DNA of 64,000 nucleotides from Bermanella sp. WJH001 (lineage in GTDB: Bacteria; Pseudomonadota; Gammaproteobacteria; Pseudomonadales; Oceanobacteraceae). The notes under the pieces are model-generated. The model worked only from the letters and a program-made list of their open reading frames with translations. It was not told the DNA's origin and did no database searches. Each line of letters starts with the position of its first letter. Within the stretch, counting starts at the first letter, position 1. This document shows positions 1 to 9,986 of the stretch, in pieces. The translations under genes and the position numbers were made by a program. The stretch is taken from positions 1,163,155 to 1,227,154 of the forward strand of contig NZ_JASJOO010000003.1 of assembly GCF_030070105.1 (NCBI RefSeq), given 5' to 3'.

Positions 1-2162
1 GAGGTGGCCGACTTTACAGTGGTCGCTATCGTGCTATGACCCATGTACAGGCCCATGCTGGCAACTTAAAAAAAGAACGTTTATACAATCAATCGCTGAA
101 CTTTCCCTATCGTGAAGGGCATTATATTTTTGGTGGGCACTATCAATATTTCTTGGCTGAGAAATATGGTTTAGATAAAACCAATGAGTATTTTAAAAAC
201 CGATCAAAATATTGGTACTTCCCTTTTAGTGTGAACAAACCAAGCAAAAGAACCTTTTTACAAAATTTTGATAGAAACTTCGATGAGTGGGTCGCCGCCA
301 CCCAGAAAAAATCCGCTTCAATGGTGCTGACAAAAGGCGAGGTGTTGGCTCGTTCAAAATATTACTCTGATATGAATACACAACAGAATAAAGTTTTGTT
401 GTTGGCATCAGAGGATGGGGTGACAGGCCCTGTGCTGTATCAGTTTGATATGGCCTCACAATCCATGAACCAAGCCTCATCATCGTTAGCTTTTGGACGG
501 GTATTTTTACAGGATGGTGAATTTTATACGGTGAATGGTCGTGCAACCTCACCTTGGAAAATAACCCAAGGCTTATTTGATGAAAACGCTCTAATCAAAG
601 AGGGCACTCAAGGAAAAATCATTCAAGGATATATGGATGATGGCCGTGCGGTTTATTTTGATGTGCTTTCATCATTTGTTAATCCCCAGTTGTATATCGG
701 GGATGCATTTTATGAATCGGTACATTCGTCGGTTTTGGTCAGCAACGATCATCTTTACTATTTTAAACAAGATGGTGATAAACGAACCTTGTATCGAGAT
801 AAACAAGCGCTTTACAGCTTCACCGGATTTTACGGTATTGTGGCCGATGTGGATGCAACAGGTGCGGTTTATTTTATTGCAAATAGCCCATTAGGCAGTT
901 CTGTTTATAAGGTAAAAGATAACAAGGTAAATCGCGTAGCAAAGGGTGATAATATTGTTGCGGCTAAATTAGCAGGCAATAATCAGCTCATTGTTGAGGC
1001 CATATCAGCCGATGATTATTATTATTCATTAATTAAAATGGATGAGATATCTGAATCACCTTATGTTGTGACATTGATGTGGGACAATGCGGATCATCCG
1101 TTACATTCACAGTTAACACATTTTGATGATTTAGAAAATCAAACATTAGACAACGAAGAGCCTTATGGTTTTTTTAATACTCTAAGTTACAGTGCTGGTA
1201 ATGTTTTAGTTGCCAAAACTGAAGATGGTGATTCAGTTTATGATTTTTCAGCTGTTTTTTCTGACCCGCTTACTTACCATGAATTAACACTAAGAGCCCA
1301 GCGCGATGAAGATAAGAGTGTTTTACTTGGTGCCCGTTATAGTAATAATCAGCATTTTTTATTGTATGGCTTTGAAAGCTATTATGTTGCAAAAGATGGT
1401 CTTGAAGAGTACAAAAATTTAAGCACTCGTGATTTAGATAGTCGTGATTATGGTATTGCGGTCGATGTAAAACTGCCTTTTTTAAGATCCGGCTATTGGA
1501 GTGGGGCGCTGGATGCAGGCTTTTATCAAGATTATAAAAATATTGATAGGGAGCCATTATCACTTAATGTATCCATTAATCGAGCACAAGCATTTGGCCA
1601 TAGCTTTTATTATAACGAACTCTTTTCAATGAATGCATATGCCACTGAAGATCGTGGTGATCAAATAACAGGGGCGGCTTTGCGAGTGGCTACTTCCTTT
1701 CCTTATGAAACCTTTGCTGGGATTAAAGCAAAATACTCAGAAAGCGATGCAGGTGTTTCTCAAAGTGAGCGACGAGGGGTTGAGTTAAACGATGCTATTT
1801 CCTTTTTAGGTAAAGACCCAAGTGCATTTGTAATGACGTCTTTAAAAGGGGATGTGTACGCCAGTCGTGTGAGTTTTACTGAAATTAACGCATCAAAAGT
1901 ATTTAATGGTTCGGCTTATTATTTTAAGTTTCCATTATCACTACAGCGTGAGGTGCTCAGTCTTGCTTATCGTCATTATGAAATTGATGGTGTGTTAGCG
2001 AGTGAAACCATAAAGATTAATCAAGCGTCTATTAAGTTGAGTTTTGATACTGTGCTAATGAATATTATCCCTGTGCGGTTTGTGCTGGAATCTGTTCATA
2101 ATGATAGTGATCTGATTACAGATGAGACTCAAACTACCTTTGGCCTTGAGTTGTCATTGTAG
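1..2162 (+). CDS. Envelope protein, 5'-truncated by window edge (propeller-like middle, C-terminal beta-barrel)
   Basis: The frame is open to the left edge, so the gene starts outside the window and the ATG at 36 is internal. At least 719 residues are visible. The N-terminal part (GHYIFGGHYQYFLAEKYG and the following helix) resembles the end of a peptidase-MA-like or TolB-associated metallopeptidase domain. Residues about 110-400 alternate short strands like a beta-propeller. The last 300 residues show strand-turn alternation and end in FGLELSL, typical of an outer-membrane barrel. I do not recognise a named family. An envelope location is inferred from the barrel-like end. A perfect 13-bp-stem hairpin at 2171-2202 follows the stop. 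Confidence 0.6.
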   Translation, partial: GGRLYSGRYRAMTHVQAHAGNLKKERLYNQSLNFPYREGHYIFGGHYQYFLAEKYGLDKTNEYFKNRSKYWYFPFSVNKPSKRTFLQNFDRNFDEWVAATQKKSASMVLTKGEVLARSKYYSDMNTQQNKVLLLASEDGVTGPVLYQFDMASQSMNQASSSLAFGRVFLQDGEFYTVNGRATSPWKITQGLFDENALIKEGTQGKIIQGYMDDGRAVYFDVLSSFVNPQLYIGDAFYESVHSSVLVSNDHLYYFKQDGDKRTLYRDKQALYSFTGFYGIVADVDATGAVYFIANSPLGSSVYKVKDNKVNRVAKGDNIVAAKLAGNNQLIVEAISADDYYYSLIKMDEISESPYVVTLMWDNADHPLHSQLTHFDDLENQTLDNEEPYGFFNTLSYSAGNVLVAKTEDGDSVYDFSAVFSDPLTYHELTLRAQRDEDKSVLLGARYSNNQHFLLYGFESYYVAKDGLEEYKNLSTRDLDSRDYGIAVDVKLPFLRSGYWSGALDAGFYQDYKNIDREPLSLNVSINRAQAFGHSFYYNELFSMNAYATEDRGDQITGAALRVATSFPYETFAGIKAKYSESDAGVSQSERRGVELNDAISFLGKDPSAFVMTSLKGDVYASRVSFTEINASKVFNGSAYYFKFPLSLQREVLSLAYRHYEIDGVLASETIKINQASIKLSFDTVLMNIIPVRFVLESVHNDSDLITDETQTTFGLELSL

Positions 2163-2170
2163 TAAGTGCT

Positions 2171-2205
2171 AACAGCCTAATGATGTAGATCATTAGGCTG
2201 TTTCT
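2171..2205 (+). terminator. Intrinsic terminator after the first CDS
   Basis: AACAGCCTAATGA (2171-2183) pairs perfectly with 2190-2202 around a 6-nt loop. A short T-run follows. It ends transcription of the upstream envelope gene. Confidence 0.65.
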
Positions 2206-2330
2206 TGATACTGTCAAACCCCTTCAAAACTGGATGAAACTTGGTACTAGCGTATTTTTGTTTAGTCTATTCAAGTGGTTTTCCCTTGTGTACTATCTTT
2301 GCACAATTTACTCCCCCCTAAGGAAAGGCA

Positions 2331-2906
2331 ATGTCACACATAATAAAAATAACCACACTGGCGGCACTTTTAGCTGCGTCGTTTTTTACTTGTGCTTCTG
2401 ATGAGCAAATTTATCTGGGAATGGGATTTGCCACGGGTTCTGGCTCACAAGAAGCCAAAGGTAATTTTGGTACATCTGAAGACGACCTTGATCAAACCCA
2501 AGGGGATATCGAGGTGGGGTATGTATTTGCAAGTGGCAAGCGCTTAGAAGTGAGTTTTACCAGTATTGATATTGAAAATGCTGGTGAAAAAGGTGAATAC
2601 GCGGGTATCGATTTTGATTGGCACTTCCCATTAAGCAAGGGCAAGGTTCAGCCGTTTTTAGGTGTGGGTTTTGGTTTGTATGAATTTAAAGACTCCGCTA
2701 AGAATTTTGATCAAAGCGATGACCTTGGTGGTCTCGCACTTAACTTCTTAGGGGGTGTTTTTATTCCAGCCAGTGAAGAATTAGAATTTGAAATTTCTTA
2801 TAAAATTAAAGGTATTGGTTGGGAAGTTGCCGAGCAAAATGGCAACGAAGTAGAGCTGAGTTCTGGCTTAAGCGCCATTGCATTTTCAGGGCGTTTTAAG
2901 TTTTAA
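2331..2906 (+). CDS. Small outer-membrane beta-barrel protein
   Basis: 191 aa. A signal peptide is clear (basic MSHIIK, hydrophobic core TTLAALLAASFF, cleavage near TCAS-DEQ). The mature part alternates strands (IYLGMGFATGSG, GDIEVGYVFASGKRLEVSF, VQPFLGVGFGLYEF) and ends in the barrel-type F-K-F. This fits the eight-stranded OmpA-like/OMP_b-brl group, where substrate or role usually cannot be predicted. The ribosome binding site is AAGGAAAGG just before the ATG. The gene stands alone, flanked by terminators on both sides. Confidence 0.7.
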   Translation: MSHIIKITTLAALLAASFFTCASDEQIYLGMGFATGSGSQEAKGNFGTSEDDLDQTQGDIEVGYVFASGKRLEVSFTSIDIENAGEKGEYAGIDFDWHFPLSKGKVQPFLGVGFGLYEFKDSAKNFDQSDDLGGLALNFLGGVFIPASEELEFEISYKIKGIGWEVAEQNGNEVELSSGLSAIAFSGRFKF

Positions 2907-2918
2907 GCTATTCTCAAT

Positions 2919-2948
2919 AAAAAAATCGCTCATATGAGCGATTTTTTT
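2919..2948. terminator. Bidirectional terminator between beta-barrel gene and fadE
   Basis: AAAAATCGCTCATATGAGCG and its trailing T-run form a perfect palindrome with A- and T-tracts on both sides. It serves the two convergent genes. Confidence 0.8.
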
Positions 2949-2969
2949 TGTCAGATTACCCAGCTTATC

Positions 2970-5414
2970 TTAAGCGTTATGGTTGATCACCGTTGATTTG
3001 TCCATGGCAAATGCATCAAACGCAAAGTCATCCACGGTTAACATTTCAAGTACATTGGCTTCGTATTTCATCATGAACTCAGCCTCCCCTTCACTGAATA
3101 TTTTTGCCTTCAATGCTTCGCTAAATCGTTGCTCAGGATGTAAAGCCTCCATGGGGATGTCGCCTTTGTTATAGGCTTTATTGACGCGGCGATATAACTC
3201 TTCTGCTTTCTCATAATCTTTTAACAAGTCATTATAACGCGCGATTGGGTTATCCACGGTATCGGTACCTGGCGTTATCCATAGGCCTGATAACATCTTG
3301 TTGCGTATAGCAGAATCAGTAGAACAGCTCAGTGCAATTGTTCGGGTTAAATCATCGTGAGGTTTATCCCAACGACGACCCAAGGGCATAGTGAGCACTC
3401 GCAACGTTTTTGCCACCACAGTATTGGGTAGATTTTGTAAAAACTCATCTAATGCGTTTTCCATGCGATACATTAATGTATTTAGGCTGTATTCCATCAG
3501 GGCTTTTTCGCCCTCTACTTTGTCACTCTCATGCCAATTTTTAAGAACCATTGAGGCTAGGTACATATTGGAGAGCACATCCCCTAGGCGGGCTGAAATT
3601 AATTCTCGCATTTTAAGTTCTGAGCCTAAGGTACTCATTGCCGCATCTGCACATAAACCAAATGCCGCGCTAAAACGGGCAACCCCTTGTGCATAAGGTT
3701 TTGAAGCCTCATCAAACGGTACTTGTGCTTTGCCTATGCGCAAACCAAGAGTAAATGCACGGGCGGCATTACCAAATATTAAACCGGCATGTTTAAAAAA
3801 GGCGGTATCAAACGCTTTAATATCGTCATTATTTTTTGCCGCTAATTCAGCCAGTACATAAGGGTGGCAACGAATGGCACCTTGACCAAATATCATAAGT
3901 GAACGGGTCATAATGTTTGCCCCTTCAACCGTAATCGAAACCGGGTTGCTGCTATAACCTATGCCTAAATAATTACGTGGGCCAAGGGTCACGGCTTTGC
4001 CGCCATGCACGTCCATGGCATCACTTAAAATGGTGCGCTGCATTTCTGTAAGGTGGTATTTCAAAATGGCGGAGGGCACAGATGGTTTTTCGCCGTTATC
4101 CACCATATTGGCGGTGTGTTTGACCGCACATTGTGCAATATAGGTATTGGCCATAATGCGCGCCAACGGTTCTTGTACCCCTTCCATATCAGCAACCGGT
4201 GTATTAAATTGGCGACGCACACGGGTAAAACCACCACTAGTGCCCACCGCATAAGCGCCCGCCCCAGCCGCTCCAGAAGGCAACGTGATACAACGGCCAA
4301 CCGATAGACATTCCACTAACATGCGCCAGCCCTCACCGGCCATTTCTTCCCCGCCAATGATGTAATCCAGGGGAATAAACATGTCTTTACCTTTGATAGG
4401 ACCATTTAAAAATGGACCCCCAATAGGGCAATGACGACGGCCAATTTCCATGCCTTTGGTGTTGCGTGGAACAAGGGCGCAGGTGATCCCCCGATCTTTG
4501 CCTTTACCTAATAGGTTGTCTGGGTCGAGCATGCGAAATGCTAAGCCCACAACCGTGGCGATGGGCGCTAGGGTGATCCAGCGTTTTTCGAAATTCAGTT
4601 TTAAACCTATGACTTCTTTGCCTTCAAATTCCCCTTTGCATACCACGCCAGTATCCGGCAGTGAGGTGGCGTCAGAACCAGCGCGCGGACCGGTTAAACC
4701 AAAGCAGGGGATTTCTCGACCATCGGCGAGTCGTGGTAAATAATGGTCTTTTTGTGCTTGTGTGCCGTATTTTAATAACAACTCTCCTGGGCCCAATGAA
4801 TTAGGTACCCCCACTGACACCATCAAACTTTCGTTGGCAGAGAGTTTTTGTAAAACGGCAGATTGTGCTTTGGCGGAAAACTCTAAGCCACCATATGACT
4901 TAGGAATAATCATGCCTAAAAAACCTTCTTTTTTTATGTAATCCCAAACTTCTTTTGGCAAGTCTGCCCGTTCAACAGCCACATCCCAGCTATTGCATTT
5001 AGATACCGCTTCTGTGCATTGGTTATCGACAAAAGACTGCTCTTGTTCGGTTAAACCAGAATAAGGGCTTTCAAGTAACTTGCTCCAGTTAGGTTTACCT
5101 GAAAATAATTCCCCATCCCAGCTAACCGTACCGGCATCCAGTGCTACCTGTTCGGTTGTAGAGACCTTGGGTGCAATGCGCTTAAACATGGCAAACAAAC
5201 GTGGTGTCAACCATAGGCGTCTTAACGGAGCTAAACCAGTGACGGCAGTCACAACGGCAGCTGCATATAAAATGACGCCTAAAAGTTTATAACCAACCGC
5301 CGTGCTAACCACTCCCATGGCCACCAAAACAGCCAGAGTTGCAATGGCACCCGCTTCTTTGCGCATGACGACAATCAGCGCTATTAATGTAATCAGTAAT
5401 AAAAGCCAAAACAT
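2970..5414 (-). CDS. fadE: Acyl-CoA dehydrogenase FadE
   Basis: 814 aa, the same length as E. coli FadE. It catalyses the first, FAD-dependent oxidation of acyl-CoA in beta-oxidation. Two hydrophobic N-terminal segments (MFWLLLLITLIALIVVM and LLGVILYAAAVVTAVTGL) anchor it to the membrane. The dehydrogenase domain follows (FGLTGPRAGSDATS, LAPIATVVGLAF, SVGRCITLPSGAAGAGAYAVG, DVHGGKAVTLGPRNYLG, ITVEGANIMTRSL). The C-terminal third matches the DUF1974 part of the FadE family. AGGTG lies about 7 nt upstream of the ATG. The gene is monocistronic, and no FadR/PsrA operator was recognised in the 270-bp upstream gap. Confidence 0.95.
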   Translation of the reverse strand: MFWLLLLITLIALIVVMRKEAGAIATLAVLVAMGVVSTAVGYKLLGVILYAAAVVTAVTGLAPLRRLWLTPRLFAMFKRIAPKVSTTEQVALDAGTVSWDGELFSGKPNWSKLLESPYSGLTEQEQSFVDNQCTEAVSKCNSWDVAVERADLPKEVWDYIKKEGFLGMIIPKSYGGLEFSAKAQSAVLQKLSANESLMVSVGVPNSLGPGELLLKYGTQAQKDHYLPRLADGREIPCFGLTGPRAGSDATSLPDTGVVCKGEFEGKEVIGLKLNFEKRWITLAPIATVVGLAFRMLDPDNLLGKGKDRGITCALVPRNTKGMEIGRRHCPIGGPFLNGPIKGKDMFIPLDYIIGGEEMAGEGWRMLVECLSVGRCITLPSGAAGAGAYAVGTSGGFTRVRRQFNTPVADMEGVQEPLARIMANTYIAQCAVKHTANMVDNGEKPSVPSAILKYHLTEMQRTILSDAMDVHGGKAVTLGPRNYLGIGYSSNPVSITVEGANIMTRSLMIFGQGAIRCHPYVLAELAAKNNDDIKAFDTAFFKHAGLIFGNAARAFTLGLRIGKAQVPFDEASKPYAQGVARFSAAFGLCADAAMSTLGSELKMRELISARLGDVLSNMYLASMVLKNWHESDKVEGEKALMEYSLNTLMYRMENALDEFLQNLPNTVVAKTLRVLTMPLGRRWDKPHDDLTRTIALSCSTDSAIRNKMLSGLWITPGTDTVDNPIARYNDLLKDYEKAEELYRRVNKAYNKGDIPMEALHPEQRFSEALKAKIFSEGEAEFMMKYEANVLEMLTVDDFAFDAFAMDKSTVINHNA

Positions 5415-5701
5415 GTTATCGCACCTACTAAAATGAACGTATCCATAAGCCTAGTGGACAAAGGCACATCTGGGTAATTTGAGAATAAATATCGGTGCGG
5501 GTATGTGCCTAGTAATACGAATTGGATATTGTTAGCTGAATTTATGTTCCTAATCGACATAACAATGGCGCCAGCGATGCACACTAATACCATTGATATG
5601 CGTCACGGCCTTAGAGTTGAATTGCCGCTAACATGTAGGATGGGGATTTTATATAAGCTTAAAAGACTAACGCATATCAGCAGATAGTGAGGTATCACAG
5701 T

Positions 5702-6103
5702 ATGCATTGGCAGGAAAACGTACATGGTGAAAGCCGAGTTTACTTAAAAGATAACATCGTGTTTGTTAAGTTGTCAGGTATGTTTAATGATCTAGGCGCG
5801 AAACAATTTACCAGTGAAGTGAAGCGTTTGGTGTTATCACTGGGTGATCAAGCGTTTGGAATTTTGATTGACGACTTAGATTTAGAAGGTGGCACTCCTG
5901 AGGCTTACGCAATATTAGAAGAATATAATCAATGGCTTAACAGCAAACCTCTTAAGGCTAAAGCCATGGTCATGACATCTAATGCCCACAAAGAGATTAT
6001 TAATACATTATCACCCTCTAGAAAAAAGCAAAATATTCAGTATTTTTTAACAGAACCTGAAGCCGTTACTTGGCTACAATCTGAACTTGGATCTTCCAAA
6101 TAG
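5702..6103 (+). CDS. Conserved small protein with STAS/SpoIIAA-like fold
   Basis: 133 aa from the ATG at 5702. A longer GTG start at 5687 is possible, but the ribosome binding site AGTGAGG (5686-5692) sits correctly for 5702. The pattern (VYLKDNIVFVKLSGMFNDLGAKQFTSEVKRLV, FGILIDDLDLEGGTPEAYAILEEYNQWL, AKAMVMTS, IQYFLTEPEAVTWL) matches STAS-like proteins: a beta-strand pair, a helix, an acidic loop, then an alternating alpha/beta end. No enzymatic motif is visible. It precedes the symporter by 76 bp and could be co-transcribed with it. Confidence 0.6.
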   Translation: MHWQENVHGESRVYLKDNIVFVKLSGMFNDLGAKQFTSEVKRLVLSLGDQAFGILIDDLDLEGGTPEAYAILEEYNQWLNSKPLKAKAMVMTSNAHKEIINTLSPSRKKQNIQYFLTEPEAVTWLQSELGSSK

Positions 6104-6179
6104 GGTTTAGCTCGTTCTTGTTTTATCCCATTGCAGTATGGATTTTGGTAAATCTTATTAAAGGTTGAGTGAACATAAA

Positions 6180-7535
6180 ATGACAAAAGCAAAACCGTTT
6201 TTTAATCCATTAAAAGATTTAGTGGATCATTTTGATCGCCTAATTAGGGGACGCCTATGGCTTAAGGTACTTATTGCGCTGTTGTTGGGTGTTGTAGTGG
6301 GCGTGATATTGGGGCCTGATTTAAATTTAGTTTCAGCCCCCGTGGTGAAAACCATTACGGCGTGGTTAGCGTTACCGGGTCAGGTTTTTTTAGCGATCAT
6401 ACAAATGATTGTTGTACCGCTGGTAATGGCATCCATTGTGCGAGGCTTAGCGGCTAATAATAACCCTGATGCCATGAAGAAAAATGGTTTGATTGCACTG
6501 ATATTTATTTTTGCATCTACGGCCTTGGCGGCAGCAGTGGGAATATTGCTTGCGTTAAATATTCAGCCGGGTCACTTTATTGATGCAACAGCCCTAACAG
6601 ACATCGATACAGGTGCTGCTGTGAATGCAGTTGCAAAAGGGTTTCCTGCGGTATCCGAATTACCAGAAAAAGTGTCTGGTTTGATTCCCAAAAATCCATT
6701 GGCTTCTATGGCTTCCGGTGAAATGTTGCAGGTTATTTTATTCTCTGCGGTGTTGGGTGCCGCATTATTATCAATACCCGCATCGCAATCAAAACCTCTG
6801 TTTGATTTGTTAGGCGCATTACAAGAAGTCAGTTTACGCATTGTTTCTTGGGCCATGTTGTTAGCCCCCATTGCGGTTTTTGGTTTGATCACACGTTTGG
6901 TTGCGAATCTCGGGGTTGATGTACTGGCGGGAATGGCGGTTTATGTGTTGACGGTTTTACTTGGGTTGTTAATCGTTGCGATTCTGTATTTTATAGTGGC
7001 TAAGTTAACGTTAAAACATAGCCTTAAATACTTTTTTAATAGTGTGCGTGAATTATTACTGCTTGCCTTTTCTACCAGTAGTTCGGCTGCGGTTATGCCG
7101 ATTTCACTACAAGTTACTGAGGATAAATTGAATATCAAACCCGAAATCTCTCGGTTTTTAGTGCCGCTTGGTGCCACAATAAATATGACGGGGACGGCGT
7201 TATATCAAGGTGTTGCTACGGTTTTTTTAGCGCAAGTGTTTAATGTTGATTTGAGTCTTTCAAGTTACGTCTTTATTGTCACCATGGCGGTGGCAGCATC
7301 GATCGGTTCACCTGCGACACCGGGGGCGGGCATCATTATTTTAAGTATGGTGCTTGAAGGTGTGGGGATTCCTGCTGCAGGCATTGCATTGATTTTAGGT
7401 GTCGATCGTATTTTGGATATGTGTCGTACATCGGTCAATGTTTTGGGAGATGTGGTGACGTGTTCGACGGTTCAGTACTTTACCAGTGATGATCATACTG
7501 AAAACAAAACAGCCATTGAAAATCAAATCTCATAA
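6180..7535 (+). CDS. Dicarboxylate/amino-acid:cation symporter (DAACS family)
   Basis: 451 aa inner-membrane sodium- or proton-coupled carrier for acidic amino acids or C4-dicarboxylates. The family hallmarks are in order: serine-rich hairpin FSTSSSAAVMP, NMTGTALYQG (NMDGT in GltPh), hairpin 2 IGSPATPGAG, and TM8 DRILDMCRTSVNVLGD. That last motif keeps the Asp, Arg, Thr and Asn positions that bind the acidic side chain in GltPh, so an acidic substrate is favoured over a neutral one. The ATG at 6180 is preferred over the TTG at 6165, which directly abuts AAGG. The phosphoketolase gene follows after 35 bp. Confidence 0.9.
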   Translation: MTKAKPFFNPLKDLVDHFDRLIRGRLWLKVLIALLLGVVVGVILGPDLNLVSAPVVKTITAWLALPGQVFLAIIQMIVVPLVMASIVRGLAANNNPDAMKKNGLIALIFIFASTALAAAVGILLALNIQPGHFIDATALTDIDTGAAVNAVAKGFPAVSELPEKVSGLIPKNPLASMASGEMLQVILFSAVLGAALLSIPASQSKPLFDLLGALQEVSLRIVSWAMLLAPIAVFGLITRLVANLGVDVLAGMAVYVLTVLLGLLIVAILYFIVAKLTLKHSLKYFFNSVRELLLLAFSTSSSAAVMPISLQVTEDKLNIKPEISRFLVPLGATINMTGTALYQGVATVFLAQVFNVDLSLSSYVFIVTMAVAASIGSPATPGAGIIILSMVLEGVGIPAAGIALILGVDRILDMCRTSVNVLGDVVTCSTVQYFTSDDHTENKTAIENQIS

Positions 7536-7570
7536 CATTTTGTGCCAATTTTTAGCATAGGTAACAATTC

Positions 7571-9955
7571 ATGCAAGATACACAGCATCCTGAACATGCT
7601 TCTTTAACAGAAGTGGAGTTAAGCCATATCGATGGATACTGGCGTGCATGCAATTACCTTGCGGCGGGCATGATTTATTTACAAGATAATCCGCTGCTGT
7701 TAAGACCACTTGAATTGTCCCACATCAAACAGCGTTTACTGGGTCACTGGGGGGCAAGCCCTGGCTTGTCTTTCATGTATGTGCACATGAATCGGTTAAT
7801 TAATAAATATGACCTTAATGCGATTTTTTTAGCGGGTCCTGGTCACGGAGCACCTGGGGTATTGGCTCCGGTTTATTTAGAAGGCACCTATACCGAAACC
7901 TACCCTGATGTGAGCCAAGATGTCAGTGGTATGAAAACGTTTTTTAAACAGTTCTCGTTCCCAGGCGGTATTGGTAGTCATTGCACACCTGAACTGCCGG
8001 GCTCGATACATGAAGGTGGTGAACTTGGTTACAGTGTCTCCCATGCGTTTGGTGCGGCGTTTGATAATCCTGATCTTATTGTCACGGTAGCGGTGGGGGA
8101 TGGCGAAGCGGAAACAGGGCCGCTTGCAACCTCTTGGCATTCCAGCAAATTTTTAAATCCCATCCGTGATGGTGCTGTATTACCTATCTTGCATTTAAAC
8201 GGTTATAAAATTAATAACCCTACCTTGTTATCGCGTATTCCTCACGATGAATTAGAGTCACTGTTTAAAGGCTATGGCTGGCAGCCTTATTTTGTTGAAG
8301 GCAATGATCCTAAGCTTATGCACAAAAAGATGGCTGAGGTTATGGAAGAATGTGTAGCAAAAATTCGCACATTACAAAACACGGCTCGCCAATCTGGTAA
8401 CGCAACCAGAGTAATTTGGCCAATGATTATTCTACGTTCACCCAAAGGCTGGACGGGGCCAAAAGAAGTGGACGGTAAAAAAATTGAAGGCTTTTGGCGT
8501 GCCCATCAAGTGCCATTAAAAGACGTGCACAAAAAAGGTAATCAACTTGAGATGCTTGAGCAATGGTTGAGAAGTTACCGCCCTGAAGAGTTGTTTGATG
8601 AAAGTGGCCGTTTATTACCTGAGTTACAAAGGTTAGCACCTAAAGGCACAAGACGCATGAGCGCTAACCCCCATGGAAATGGCGGCCTATTAAAACAAGA
8701 TTTACGCATGCCAAATTTTAGGGACTACGCTGCTAAAGTCGATGCGCCAGCAAAAACCAATGCCATGAACACTCAACCATTAGGTGAAATGCTGCGCGAT
8801 ATTATGAGTATGAATCCAGATACATTTCGAGTGTTTGGGCCTGATGAAAATACCTCGAACAAACTGGACGCTATATATGAAGTGACTAAAAAACTTTGGC
8901 TAGCGCAATACTTACCAGAAGATGCTAATGGGGGTGAGCTAAGTCCAGATGGTCGCGTAATGGAAATGCTGTCTGAACACACATTAGAAGGTTGGTTTGA
9001 AGGATATGTGTTAACAGGACGTCACGGTTTTTTTGCCACCTATGAGGCATTTGTGCATGTGATTGACTCCATGTTTAATCAACATGCCAAATGGCTTGCT
9101 ATCAGTGAGGAGTTACCTTGGCGTGCACCCATTGCCTCCATTAATTTATTAATTACATCCACCGTTTGGCGACAAGACCATAATGGCTTTAGTCATCAAG
9201 ACCCAGGTTTTTTAGACTTGGTCGTGAATAAAAGCCCAAGCGTTACTCGAATATATTTACCACCAGATGTGAATTGTTTGTTATCTACAGCGGATCATTG
9301 CCTGCGCAGTGAAAACGACATAAATGTCATTGTGTGCGACAAGCAATCTCATGTGCAATATCTTGATATTCAAAGTGCCATAACCCATTGCACCAAGGGC
9401 CTTGGTGTTTGGGAGTGGGCCAGCACAGATAACGGTAAAGAGCCTGATGTGGTCATAGTGGGTTGTGGTGACATCCCTACTAAAGAGGCGTTGGCTGCCA
9501 CTGCATTATTGCGTGAGTATTTCCCTGATTTAAAAATTCGCTTTATTAATGTGGTGGATTTATTTCGTATGGCGCCTGAGTATCAGCATCCCCACGGATT
9601 ATCCGATCAAGAATTTGATGCGCTATTCACAACCAATAAACCCATAATATTTAATTTTCATGGCTATCCATGGTTGATACACCGCTTAGCTTATCGTCGG
9701 CATAACCATGATAATTTACATGTAAAGGGCTACATCGAACATGGCAATATTAATACCCCCCTGGAGTTAGCCATTGTAAATAAAATCGATCGATTCAGTT
9801 TGGCTATTGATGTGATTAACCGAGTGGAATTGTTGCAAGACGTGGGTGCTAGCATTAAACCTCTATTGCTTGATATGCAAACTCAGTGCTGTAAATACGC
9901 CCATGAATACGGTGTTGACAAACCAGAAATTGATCAGTGGAAGTGGCCTTATTAA
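7571..9955 (+). CDS. xfp: Xylulose-5-phosphate/fructose-6-phosphate phosphoketolase
   Basis: 794 aa, normal family length. A thiamine-diphosphate enzyme that cleaves Xu5P or F6P with inorganic phosphate to acetyl phosphate plus a triose or tetrose phosphate. Both family signatures are present: HEGGELGYS and [15 protein letters not shown] (ThDP/Mg site). GPGHGAPG lies near the N-terminus, and [12 protein letters not shown] and the C-terminal [12 protein letters not shown] are also typical. It lies 35 bp after the symporter and 31 bp before a Na/phosphate cotransporter that could supply the co-substrate. Specificity for Xu5P, F6P or both cannot be read from the sequence. Confidence 0.95.
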   Translation: MQDTQHPEHASLTEVELSHIDGYWRACNYLAAGMIYLQDNPLLLRPLELSHIKQRLLGHWGASPGLSFMYVHMNRLINKYDLNAIFLAGPGHGAPGVLAPVYLEGTYTETYPDVSQDVSGMKTFFKQFSFPGGIGSHCTPELPGSIHEGGELGYSVSHAFGAAFDNPDLIVTVAVGDGEAETGPLATSWHSSKFLNPIRDGAVLPILHLNGYKINNPTLLSRIPHDELESLFKGYGWQPYFVEGNDPKLMHKKMAEVMEECVAKIRTLQNTARQSGNATRVIWPMIILRSPKGWTGPKEVDGKKIEGFWRAHQVPLKDVHKKGNQLEMLEQWLRSYRPEELFDESGRLLPELQRLAPKGTRRMSANPHGNGGLLKQDLRMPNFRDYAAKVDAPAKTNAMNTQPLGEMLRDIMSMNPDTFRVFGPDENTSNKLDAIYEVTKKLWLAQYLPEDANGGELSPDGRVMEMLSEHTLEGWFEGYVLTGRHGFFATYEAFVHVIDSMFNQHAKWLAISEELPWRAPIASINLLITSTVWRQDHNGFSHQDPGFLDLVVNKSPSVTRIYLPPDVNCLLSTADHCLRSENDINVIVCDKQSHVQYLDIQSAITHCTKGLGVWEWASTDNGKEPDVVIVGCGDIPTKEALAATALLREYFPDLKIRFINVVDLFRMAPEYQHPHGLSDQEFDALFTTNKPIIFNFHGYPWLIHRLAYRRHNHDNLHVKGYIEHGNINTPLELAIVNKIDRFSLAIDVINRVELLQDVGASIKPLLLDMQTQCCKYAHEYGVDKPEIDQWKWPY

Positions 9956-9986
9956 TCTCTATGTTAAACATTAAGTTGGTTCAGAC

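Noticed and set aside
4053..4743. Plus-strand ORFs antisense to fadE
   Set aside because: Shadow frames of a well-supported coding sequence, with unlike codon composition and no start signals.
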